From NCBI GenBank assembly GCA_022885665.1, contig JAGQDJ010000391.1, positions 1 to 64,000 of the forward strand: a stretch of DNA of 64,000 nt, written 5' to 3'. Shown piece by piece: positions 47,213 through 58,461 of this stretch. The position numbers and the translations under genes are program-made. The DNA comes from Triops longicaudatus (Eukaryota > Arthropoda > Branchiopoda > Notostraca > Triopsidae). Positions within the stretch are counted from its first letter, which is position 1; each line of letters begins with the position of its first letter. The notes under the pieces were generated by a model. It was not told the origin of the DNA. It saw only the letters and a program-made list of their open reading frames with translations, and searched no databases.

Positions 47213-49179
47213 TTACTCCTCTAACATGGCTTTATTGACGGGGGGAGTGTAGTTGGGCGATAAGGCTTTCCCTCTGTGGTTAAATGTGTAGAACGATGGC
47301 CGATTTCCGACTGATTCCCAATTTCTATACAAGAAAATACATTTCCATTTCTTCGATTAAAAGGAAGTGTACTTTTTCTGGTATTCAACAGTGGCTCTGA
47401 TTTCTTTGAAGTCTCCAGCGACATAAACTACACCCAGCATTGTTACTATTAAACTGGATATACTTTGAAGGACGATCTGCAAAAAAAAAAATATGTATAT
47501 ATTTTTAAACACACATAAAACACCAACAGCAAAAAGATGTGCCTTTTTCATAAAATACCCCGCACATAGTGAGAATTAGAAGGTCGAAGGTTCTACATTT
47601 TTTACCGTTTAACAACGGACTTTACGGCAAACTAAATACCAAGGATTGTCTCACGGGATACTTACAGTACATGAGCAATAGAAGTATCATAACTTAAAAC
47701 AGTCAGGTGATTTTGTAAAATCTATTGAGCTTTTGTCCAAGTTTGCGTCAGTTAATTTCATTGTAATATCTAATGCAAACATTCGAACAATTTGGAAAAA
47801 TTAAATAATAAATTTGCACGAAGAACCTCAAACAAAAGCTGTTTTGCGAAAAAAAAATCTTCAAAATTTGACCTCAAGGTTCAGTACAGACGTTTAAGAT
47901 AATCTTGCGAGAAGTGAAGTCAAAATGGACAATTAGTTGACAACGAGGTTATCAACTGCGAAAATTCTTTAAAACTTGGGCAGGAAAACTGGGGCCTTCC
48001 ATAGGCCTATATATTATGCCATGGCCGCATCTTACCCGTGTTAGGGCTACCAAGATTTTCCGTTTCTTAGCACTCCTCCACCTGGGGGTATTGATGTTTT
48101 CCGTGTAGTGTACCAACTTCTATGTGGTTGTTGCCTTTATTTTCGTTAAAAACTCTTTTCCACTATCTTTTTTTTCTTCTATATATTCTTCCCTGCTTGA
48201 CAGTTGCAGCCGCTCCCTTGTTTCCCACTTAACCGATCTGCTCCGGTATCCACTGGAGTTTGCTTATGTATCCGCTTTCTGTATTTTTTACGTCATTTTA
48301 AATCGTTCGAGTTACCTAGTAATATAGTCTACTTTCTCGTCTTTGTGCATTTAGCGCTACGTAAACTTCTCAAACGATTATCCAAAACTGAGAGATTTGA
48401 CATCTGTTTTTACCAAGATTTTAACGAGTTGTTCTGATGTATAATAAAACCCGATTTTCAACACGCTTTTTCGTGACAAGTTCGAAATATTACTCACTTG
48501 GTACAAATTAAAACACCGACAATGCGCACTAGACAGTAAAATCCGTAACCTTACTCTCAATTTTCATAGTGAAATACTGAGCACTTTTTGAAGAATCGAC
48601 TGAACCGTTTAATATGCAACTCAATAGTTAACTCGTAGTCTAAAACTTTTATTATGTACACTATGATGTCATAATCCGATTGTACTGATTTTCTTAAGTT
48701 GCTCAATCGTGTTTAACGTAGTTTTACATTCTCGAAATAGAAAAGGCTCTGGATCTTAGTTATATAGACACGCAAGAAAAGTTAATTTTAATTTAAATTA
48801 ATTAGCGAAAGTTAATTTAATTAGTTTAAATTTGGTTGCGCTATTGTGAGGAAAGTTTAAGCTAAGATTTTAGTTACGGAATAGACAGCTTTGCTCGCTG
48901 GAATATAGTTTAAAATCAACAATGCAAAATGGTTGCAAGTGCAACGAAAAAGAGGCAAATATACTTACGTCAAGCGGAAGAGACGAAAACTCTTGTTCGG
49001 TCAGCCTCATATACGACCGATCTGAAGAAAAAACACAATTAGAAGCGATCTAGCAAGAACACATTGATGGATCAAACTGATTTAAAGCACTCATTACGTT
49101 GAGCAGCTGAATATGCCGCATGAAGAAGGGAAATAAGACCAACAATTACTAAAAGTTTTGGCTTTGTTTTTAAAGACAT
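47213..49179 (-). CDS. MMGT1: ER membrane protein complex subunit 5 / membrane magnesium transporter (EMC5/MMGT1)
   Basis: This is a core subunit of the EMC insertase, which inserts tail-anchored and multipass proteins into the ER membrane. Four exons (49179-49098, 49021-48969, 47476-47373, 47324-47213) close to 116 aa. The first helix (LLVIVGLISLLHAAYSAAQ) is followed by the family signature HRSYMRLTEQEFSSLPLDI. The second helix (VLQSISSLIVTMLGVVYVAG) leads to DFKEIRATVEYQKK and a C-terminal block with RPSFYTFNHRGKAL. The last exon was found by homology because its frame is short. The 1.49-kb intron (47477-48968) shows nothing notable. The gene is head-to-head with LPCAT3. Confidence 0.94.
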
Positions 49180-49636
49180 TTTTTGCTGTTTCCAATTGTT
49201 AACTTGGCTGTGTCTGGAGGCGTGTTCTTAACAGTTTTCTTCTCCTTTAAATAGCGTTAGATAGCGTTTCTGTCGGCGTGAACAGGAGGCTCCTGGATTC
49301 AAATCTAGTGCAGCTTGTGTGTTACGCTGGCAATTGGAGCAGCGAACAGAGAACATGTTTGATGTCTAAGAAACGAGGAAGCGGATAAGTAGCGCTGTAG
49401 TCGGGCCATTGGGCGGTGCCCTTCTCGAGCGGCAAGATTGAACAAGCCAATGTGGGCCAACTACTAACACCAGTTCCGGCCAACGAAGCTCGTGATTGGA
49501 CCTGCTGAACCACACTAGCGTAGTTGGTTCTGTTAGCATGTTTTTCCCGTTATCGATGTCGATGAACTAAAATTCTCGTTTTCTCAGGTGCTGCGCGCAA
49601 AATTAAAACTTTGTTGCATTTATTAGGACTTCCTAG
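49180..49636. promoter_or_regulatory. bidirectional promoter region of EMC5 and LPCAT3
   Basis: The two ATGs are 457 bp apart in divergent orientation. The region includes CCATTGGGCGG near 49408, which combines an ATTGG (inverted CCAAT) with a GGGCGG GC box. There is no coding sequence. Confidence 0.55.
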
Positions 49637-52600
49637 ATGGATGCAATTGACGCCAAATCTCAAACAGGAATGCTAGGAACCATTGCAGCTAGTTTGGGAG
49701 CTTCCGAACCATCTTTACGACTGCTAGTCTCAATCTTACTTGGTATACAAACTGTTAAAATTATTACAACTCAGTCTTTTGTTTATAATTAATATGCTCC
49801 GTAGACTGATGGCATATTTTTTTTTATTAATCATAGGTTATCCATTGGCCGCATTTCACCGGTACACAATCTACGGAAAATGGCCCACGTTGCAGCACCT
49901 TCTTTTCATTTTCACCGGCATCACCATCGGTTACTTCAACTTTGGTAATACATGTAGTTTAAAGAAACCAAACGTAAGCATTCTTTTTTTTTCAGGTGCT
50001 GACGTTGTGCATTCCGTTATCTGCGTATTAGTCTTGTATTTGACGTTGAAGTTCTTCGGCGGTACTCGCACTTCTTTGGTCATTTCCTTCATTTTTCACA
50101 TGACCTACCTCCTTTTGGGTAACACACAACTATGTGCTCTGTAAGCTCAGGCCTCACATTTTTCACTCTTACAGGGTATTATTACACCGGTACAGATAGT
50201 TATGATATAAAATGGAGCATGCCACATTGTGTACTTACACTTCGACTGATTGGCCTCACATTTGACGTTTACGACGGCAAAAAGAAGCCCGTAAATTATT
50301 ACAGCATTAGATGTTAAAGTATGAGAGATTGATAAGCGTTATTAAAATTTCAGGAGAAGTTATCTGCTGACCAGAAGAAAACTGCCTTGCAACGCACCCC
50401 GTCATTGCTTGAAATCGGGGGACATACCTTCTTTTTGGGAGGTTTCATGGTGGGACCGCAGTTTTCCATGACGCGGTACCAAGAGTTTATTAACGGAGCC
50501 TTCTGCCAAGTACTGTTGCAAACTTCTAAAAGCATAAATAAACCCAAGATGTATAACTTGTTTAAATCGACGCAAAAAAAAAGAGGAAAAGTATACAATA
50601 ACTTAAACTAGAGCAAGTATAGATACAGGGGCATTGAAATTTCGAAAGTAAAAGAATTGAAAAACATTTTTCATTAAATTTTGTTTTATATTTAAGTTAT
50701 TTTACCTTTTATGCTTTACTGGAACTCAGTATAGGTTTTCGCTTATTGCTGGCAAAGTGTGCTAGCTGCTGCGTTGCAAACAAAATTACCATTACTAGTA
50801 TTTTTTTTTTTTTTTGGAAAGTAAAGCTTCACAAAATCCTTCAACGCGATATTAAGCGCAAAACTATTTTACATTTCAGAAATAATTAAACCCTGAAATA
50901 TTTTTGTAGCAAGTTATTCTTTGACTTTTTTGGGAGAAAAGATTTATATTTTTAGTGCAACATGTAATGCGATATGTTTCTTTTTAGGGGAAGAAAATTC
51001 CCGATTCATTGATTCCTGGTCTGAAGCGTGCAGCTTTGGGTTTGGTCTATGTAATCATTTACCAACTAGGATGTTATTTTGTCCCAGACTCGTATATTAT
51101 GAGTGATTCTTTCTTCGTAAGTTATTTAAATCCATTTCTACCTTTGAAAAAGCTGTCTAACAGTGTCTTTCCTATATTCCCTCAGGCAAGTTCGTTCTTA
51201 ACGCGAGTTTTTGTGTTAGCTCTGTGGGCCAAAATTTGTCTTTATAAGTACATCTCATGTTGGTTGTTTTCCGAAGGCGTCTGCACCGTAGCAGGTATGG
51301 AATTGAAAAGATTTTTAAATTAGTATTAACAACATGATCAGTGTTTTATTTCTTTGTGCCAACACAGGTTTGACGTACAATGGCATCGATGAAAACGGCA
51401 ATGTGCTATGGAACGGTTGTGCGAATGTGAAGATTAGAATATACGAAAACGCTATACGTTTTGGACACTACATACAATCTTTCAACATCAACACCAACGC
51501 TTGGGTTGCCCAGTAATACTTCTGTTTATTCTTCTCATACGTTGCGTGAATTGTATAACCTTTAAAGAGTATTGCTCTATTTTTCATGTAACTGGTATCA
51601 TTCGATTTTGCACTATACCATTTTCATCCAAATTTTTTTAAGGCCGCATACACCTGATCGAACTCTTTCTGTTTACTGTCAAGATGTGAGGTAGTATTCT
51701 ATTGGTTAGTGTATAGCTAGTAACATAAAGTTAATTTTTAGCAGGCGAGTGTATCTTGTTTGTTGTTCGTAATATCTGTTTAACTGGATTTGTAAAATCT
51801 TGAGACTTCACGACGTTTGTTTAATCAATTCGATTTGCTAAAACTCTACAGTCATAAGTTAATTCGTTATTGTGTGTGAATTACTTTTATTATGTTCTCG
51901 TTGTATTCTATTTTGGACATTCGTTTTGTTTATTACGATTCATCTACATTTATATACCACCTATGAATGCGCAATTGATTTTACTCATTTTTTAATCTTC
52001 TTGAATTATTGCACAATCTAATCTTTTGCCTGTTGCCTTTCTGTAAATATTTACCAGCAGAATTTACACTGGTCACCGTAACGAAGGCATTTTAATAATT
52101 TTTGCTACCGATATACGTCATTCTTTGATAACTTTGTTTCCCTTCTTTTCTCATTGGACCAGTTTCGCTATAGTTCATATACTCCATTTCTTTTTTGAAG
52201 GTATGTTTACAAGCGCTTGCGATTTTTGGGCAATCGTTTGGTATCGCAATTCCTTACTCTGCTCTTCTTAGCCGTCTGGCACGGCCTACATATCGGTTAC
52301 TACGTTTGCTTCTTTATGGAGTTCATCGTCATGTTCTTCGAAAAAGATGTAAGAAAATATATTCTGTTGCAAACGTAATTTATAATATAAGGATTAAGCT
52401 GTAGAAAGTAACTGTGAACTTTAATTATCTTCGCAGATGGAAACATTGCGTGACCGAAATGCATTCTTCAATTATGTATTTACCAATCCCAGTTTGGCTC
52501 CGTTACGTTGGATCGTGGGCAAAACGTACCTGTTCATCTTTACAGGCTATTGTATCGCCCCTTTTGTTCTGCTCTCTACTCCCAAGATTTGGCGCGTATA

Positions 52601-52724
52601 TTCATCAGTTCATTTTATGGGCTTTTGGTTTTTCTTGGGATGGATGGCATTATCACCGTTTGTCATGCCGTTGTTGGTGACTAGACGACCGAAACCATCA
52701 GCGGGCGAAGAAAAGAAAGAGTAA
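49637..52724 (+). CDS. LPCAT3: lysophospholipid acyltransferase 5 (LPCAT3/MBOAT5, nessy)
   Basis: This multipass ER enzyme re-acylates lysophosphatidylcholine and related lysolipids with polyunsaturated acyl-CoA (Lands cycle). Ten exons (49637-49742, 49837-49944, 49996-50118, 50175-50290, 50354-50509, 50988-51116, 51186-51294, 51368-51512, 52201-52348, 52437-52724) close to 475 aa. The MBOAT catalytic pair is visible: Asn in NVLWNGCANVKI and His in FLAVWHGLHIGYY. Further family blocks are SLLEIGGHTFFLGGF and GPQFSMTRYQEF. The tail GEEKKE is charged but not an exact KKXX signal. The 688-bp intron 8 has no visible element. The upstream neighbour EMC5 acts in the same membrane but the link is only positional. 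Confidence 0.95.
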
Positions 52725-53724
52725 AGAAAGAGAAGACGTCACAGCCAGTTGAAAGGGAAAGATTTCTTTCCGTTTGATGTTAACAACAAAATGTACAGAA
52801 ATTCGATTGTTGTTTAGGTCTTCAAGCGGATGGGATTTTCTCATATATTGTTTAAACTATCCTTAGGGGTACTAAGTAATGGGAGTAGAACGTGCAGGAA
52901 ACTGACTTAGAGAAAGATATCTTTAAAAGTTTGGTTCTGTTTTGTACCCAGTCAATCGTTTTTCACCCGATCCACCGTATAAATTGACTTAGGTTCGTAG
53001 GAACACTTTGGCGTTAAGTTCTAGGAAGCTTAGTTCAGGGATCAGCGCGATAACTCAGACATTAACTCTGTTTTTTCCTGCGTCTTTTCCAAATATTGTG
53101 TCCAGTGTACCTTTACAAAACATATTCCTATCTGTTGTCCTCTCTTTAAGTCGACAATTACAATCGTGTGGAACCCAAAATCATTGTCTCTGATGTATTT
53201 ACTGCAGCTCGACTAACCGCCGTAGTGCCAAAGGCTAGTTAAGAAAACGCTTAGCAAAACGGGATTTCCCTACGACTTAACCAGTTCTATTGCTTTCTAG
53301 ATTTTCACACACTTTGACAAGAGTCGTCAACTGCGCAAAGTTTCCATCCACAGTTATTATTCTGCGAAAGAAAGAACACGTAATTGTGGAGTGCCGGTCT
53401 AAAAATTAGTAGCTCATATTTCGAAGTGCTAGAAACAAATTTTTCACAAAAGATAAATGTGGACTTGTCTTCGTATTTCTTAAAGAAGCCGTGGGCTGAA
53501 GTCCATAAATGTATGGTGAAAGGTTTTTTACAAAAATATTCAGAAATTGAATTGTTTGAAAAGGGGTCTGCGAAAAGCTGTTACTTACATGCAGTACTGC
53601 AAGTTTCTGTATTGTTGTGTTAATTATAGGCTAAGTGAAGTCACTTTTGCATTACAAAGACAATGCACAGTATAAAAGGAACTTTGGAGAGAATTCGCTG
53701 TTGGTTGAAAATTGATTCATGCAC

Positions 53725-55413
53725 TTAAAGCAAAGGTTCGGTGTCGTTCCAGTCTATCTGCGCAGAAGGCCACTTGGTTTGTATGCAGAGTTCCAACGGG
53801 GAGCTTTTGCTATTGTTCTTACGTAAGGCCCTATTGTCATTACAGTTATTTCGTATTGACAATCTAATGTCGTTGTGCTGTTGCCCTAACCCGTCGTAAT
53901 AATATAGATCAAAACTTTTTTCTTCTGTCAATTTTTTTAAAGCGAACAAAACACTGTAGTGACTTTCGCTGCAAACTAGCCAAATTGGATTTTTCGGATT
54001 TTTCATATTGCTGCCCACCTTAATAGTTTCAAATTAAATAAAGGTGTAACACCCAATTGTCATTTTTATTTTCATTTACTTTCAAGCAGCCGTAATGCTC
54101 AAATAGGGACAGTAACCCTACTTCGCTTTCGGTAGAGATTCCAACGAGTTCCATTTCAGTATCAGGGTCGTCTCTGTCCATCGCCGAGCATAACGCGATG
54201 GTGCCATCAAATACGTTACTTCTAGCTTCGCCTATCAGTAGCAAATTGACCATTTCTTGACTGCAATATCCATATTGGGCTATCAGTGGAGTAGGCGAGT
54301 CCATATCTGCTAACAAACTAACCATCCAACCCAGTGCCATTCAAAAAGGAAACGGTAGAAAATGGTAGAAAGATGAGAAAATTCATTAGTAAATGATTTG
54401 AGGCTTCTTTTGTTGAACAAGAAGAAAACGGGATTAAAGGGGAATGTTATGTCTACTTATCGATTCCCCTTGTCATGGCAACGGACCACAGCAAATGCAG
54501 CGCACCCTGGCCTTTGAAACTGGTAAAAATCTCCGACGATTCCCGAATAAATCCAAGCAAGGCTCCCAAATCTTGGAATTCTTGTTTCGCCAAGTTTTGC
54601 TCTTTCATCAAAACGACGGTAGCGTGTGTGTGTGATCCAGCTCTCCATAATATTTCCGCCAGAGACAAGAATAGGCTTTCACGGCAATTGCTTCCACTGT
54701 GGGCGTGATCCAAATTTGGACAGATAGGAGGCGAATTCAAGGTTTCGCTACCATACAAAAGCAATTTCAATATGTGAGCTTGTACAGCCGCCAATAGTCC
54801 GCAAGGCCCGCCCTTCGTGTTTCAAAGTAATGAAAAAAAGATATAGAAAATGAAATATCGCTCTGAGCATTGGAAATTCATTTACGTCAGTAGTAAGATT
54901 ACCCGATTCTGGACAAGGCCGTAGGCTATGCTCTTGGAAAAAATTAAACTTTGTTTCATCCACTCGGCAGGGTATTGAGTATGGTTAGGTCCCAAGATGA
55001 CGGAATGTAAAAGTTTTTCTTCCTCCGACGTGAGGAGTACTGCGTGTGGAGCTAACTCGGATTTGGAGGCTCTTGGGAGAACTGTGCTCAAAACAGGGAC
55101 AGTATCTTCAAGGGTTAGGTCTTCGAGGTGCAGGTCTGAAGAATTCGTAGCCATACTCACGAAGGCGTTTTTCTTTCTCGACGGGCCAGAGGAACGGATA
55201 GACACCTGTTTTGTTAGCGAGAAGTGAAAAGCCGTATAGTTCTAAAATGGCAAATTGGATGTACGAGACATGTCAGCTCAGTGTTTTGTGAGCTTGAGTT
55301 ACACCAAGAATCGAGTCTTGTGTTACCTGATAAAATGCTCTCCGCCATTTGGTCGATATTAAGGCCGGCCAAATGGATATCACAAAGATCCCCAAAGCGC
55401 ATGCGGCGTCCAT
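53725..55413 (-). CDS. MINDY4: MINDY-4-like K48-specific deubiquitinase (FAM188B family)
   Basis: This is a cysteine protease of the MINDY family, which trims K48-linked polyubiquitin. Five exons (55413-55327, 55205-54903, 54812-54457, 54317-54080, 54018-53725) close to 425 aa. The catalytic site is intact: oxyanion Gln in YGLVQNR, nucleophile Cys in GGPCGLLAAVQAH (the motif spans an intron), and His in WLVCSESHYSVLF. The C-terminus matches MINDY-4: FDLYYYDGLGQQ, then LELCIQTKWPSAQIDWN. The length is much shorter than vertebrate MINDY-4 and close to the MINDY-4B paralogue, but the Cys is kept. The first exon is a short hydrophobic stretch (GIFVISIWPALI) supported only by phase, so upstream coding exons may be missing. 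Confidence 0.88.
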
Positions 55414-56798
55414 TATGCCAGGCATCTAAAGCATGCCGGGATCTCCTGTCTTCCTAATTGATAGCCTTACTTGAGCCCCCTCCACTCGAGACTTTGAAGA
55501 CTTTCATTCGTTGCAGCGTAATGACATAAAATTGTCCCAGGCCCGCAAATCATCTTGTCCAATGGACACTTTCAAATATGGACGTAACTCAAATATTTCT
55601 ATCTGCCCATCCTACAACAACCTCAGATTTGTAGAATAGTGTTGTAAAAATCGAGTCCATTACAGGAAAGCTTAGCAAACAGGAAATCATTATTAAGGCC
55701 CATATTTGTCAGCCGTCTGTAGAAAATTACTCTGGCTTGTAAAGCGTAGATTACGCCATAACTTGAACATCAGTTTGCCATAGGAAAAAATGTTGGCATG
55801 TACAATTCTTCTCATAACGCTTTTATTTGGTTTTGATCTACTCACCTTGCTTTTTAATTTCGCTTTTTTAATTCTCTATAAATACATCGCCTGCAAGGTT
55901 TCTTAGACGAGAAGTGGGAAATATCAACTATTGTGCAGATACAGGCAAACGAATTTCTAGCTGTGCTTGGTGACTTGTCGAAATAGGAATTTGTCGTATT
56001 AGTTTTGCAAGGTTTCAGAACATGATTTTCTCAGTTGAGAAAAATCTGCGCAATGATCAGTGTGTAGCTTTGTTAGTTTGATTCACACGCATTAGGTTGT
56101 TGTACAGAAAGTTGTCGAACTTTATTTTGCAAATAAACTCTACCGAGAGTTCGTTGTGCTTCATAATTTTTCTTAACATAACTGAAGACGTTATAATAAC
56201 AAATACTTTTAAACTTTATTTTTTCCTTTATTGTTTCTTGAGTTTTTACCCTAAGTAATTAACTTGCTCATACCTTTCCGTTGTAAATACAAATAAACCA
56301 CATCACTTGTGGAATGGATAGAATAATCTCGTGTAATTCTAAGAACTTCTATTCAATCAAAATGTAAGAGAACCCTCCAATTATCCGTTTCAAACCCTCT
56401 AATTAATTTTACTTTATTTTTAGTTAGCGCTTAAATGTGAACGCATAAGATATAGTGGTAGCGGAGACGTAGCACAGTGAAAACCGAACACTCCCCTGAT
56501 CACAGTACTACCTCGTCACATACATGTTATTTTTTAGAATATGTGGCTGATACCTTTTGCACCAAGCGAGCGGTATGAACTGAAAATAATGGACAATTTG
56601 TGCCGCCCACTCTTTAACACAAATACCGTTTTTCTATTAACTGTATCTAACCACCCAGAGTTTGTCATCGGGTGAATTGAACAGCGTTTAAGTAGACTAG
56701 ATTTTTTATTTCGTAAAACTCCGTAAGGTGTAAGTAGGTAAGTGGAGATTACCAGTCAGCTGTAGATGTAATACGCAAAGAAAACGACGTTTTTTAAT

Positions 56799-57382
56799 CA
56801 AGGGAAATCTCTCTATAACGTACACCGGTTATAACGAACAATCGACTGTAGCGTACAAGGTCCACAGGCTCCGGCAAAACGCATATGTAAATGTACACGG
56901 AAAGGGTCGGCTAAAGCGAATTATTCTATAATGTAATTTCACCTGTAGAGTGCAAAAGATCAGGTCCGTTTGCCAGTTTACACATGCTTTTTTCCCTTCG
57001 ACTATAGTATTGCCATGGTTTAACGCATGAAAAACAACAGCCCCAGAGCTGAATTTTTATTGTTCACAAGAGTACGCTACTCGAGCTAGTGTTCTAAGTT
57101 TTTATAGGATCCATTAAACAAGTCTCTTTGGTGCTAAAATAACGAAAATAGAAAAAAAAACTATTCGACTATGCTTTGTGTTTTCTTTAAAAAATGGTAC
57201 AAAAGACTGATCTTTCGAAGCGGCGTCCGGTTATACTTAACATGAAAATAATAGGAATTACAGAAAATGAAAGTTAACTATTTTCTAAAGCATTTTGAAC
57301 GAATATCGCTTTTGCGTACAATCGTCTATAACGTGCAATATGTGTGTTCCCCTTGCGTATACGTTCTAGCGAGATTACACTG
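56799..57382. mobile_element. pogo/Tigger-like MITE
   Basis: The left end reads GGGAAATCTCTCTATAACGT. The complement of the right end reads CAGTGTAATCTCGCTAGAACGT, so the ends are inverted copies. The CAGTG..AATCTC..TATAACG pattern and the TA after the right end fit pogo-type Tc1/mariner elements. Short direct copies of CTATAACG/GTTATAACG repeat inside. There is no transposase frame. Confidence 0.6.
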
Positions 57383-57581
57383 TAGAAAGTAAAAGTTTAA
57401 ACCTTCACAATAAATAAAAGAAAAAAAATAAGCTAGCATTGTTTAATCTTTACATTAAGATTTTCAGTTCCATATTCTAATTTTTATGTTCCCATTTCTT
57501 GCAGTAATTTCATGAACCTTTCACGGTATCGGGGAGTTTTATATCAAGCGGGTTCGTTAAAGCGGCAAGTTCTGTATATCG

Positions 57582-57618
57582 TCGCGGATCAGGTGCTGTT
57601 TGGACACCTGATCCGCGA
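57582..57618. repeat. perfect inverted repeat (14-bp arms, 9-nt loop)
   Basis: Arms TCGCGGATCAGGTG and CACCTGATCCGCGA are exact complements around the loop CTGTTTGGA. Pairing extends four more bases outward with one G-T. It is much more GC-rich than its surroundings. It could be a structured RNA, a protein-binding palindrome or the centre of a foldback element. Confidence 0.9.
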
Positions 57619-58461
57619 TGATTAATTCCTACCCATTATCACTTCTTCATTTTTACTTTCTTAGTTATCCTTCTACTATTTTTTTACTATTTCTAGATTG
57701 AGGATTTACGAAGAAAAAACGTGAAAAATCCGAAATCGTCAACAGCAAGGTATCGATAGTTAAGTAAGCGATACATGATATCGATAAATGTCAGCCGTGG
57801 GCTTATCGACGTGAGGGGCAACTAAGTTTTCGTGAATGGAAATGTCGTGTATGATAAATTTCGTCCCGCGTTTGAAAACAAGGCTCTTCCTCTTGACCCG
57901 GAGAGCCTGTTTATTCAATTATGCGTGAGTTACCCAAATTGGCCAAGTAAGAAGCTCAGGTGGCGTTGGATGGCCAGCCCTCCCTCAATTTTGGAACAAC
58001 CTATCTAGTTCTTAATTTTTCTTCTTCATCTTCCATCCCTCTCCTTGTGTGTATATGTCGTGTATGGAGTGTATGTGCCTCTCATTCCAAAAGTTTTCCA
58101 TGAAACAGCCCAAGAAGCGTCCCAAACTTTTGATCTAACGCCCAGCGCAAACAACAGATAAAAACATTAAGAAGTGGCTTACACTCGGACTTTACAAGTA
58201 CAAACATGTTATACTGCTGTAGTGTAAGCCATAGACACTGTCTTGGGTCTCAGCCTTACCGACAGACCTTTCTGACTCTACCTTCGTCTTTTTAAAAAGG
58301 GGTAAACGAGTGTCCTAAGGACAACACTGATCATCCCCCATTCCGAACGAAAAACATTGGTTGTGAAGTGGAAACTTTCACCCTTCTGGTTCGAATTTTC
58401 CCCTTCTCTTTGCAAAAAGTTGTCGGGTGTTGTTTGTTGGAGATTTTGTTTTCTTTGAAGA

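Larger units (their letters stand above)
55414..58461. other. divergent intergenic region, MINDY4 / UPF0047
   Basis: Three kb without a supported gene. It holds a pogo-like MITE (56799-57382), a perfect hairpin (57582-57618) and presumably both promoters. Open frames here are short and lack motifs. Confidence 0.55.

Noticed and set aside
55205..55327. Reading MINDY4 exon 1 in the frame RMRFGDLCDIHLAGLNI
   Set aside because: That frame enters the next exon out of phase and meets a stop; the frame ending WRRAFYQ joins cleanly.
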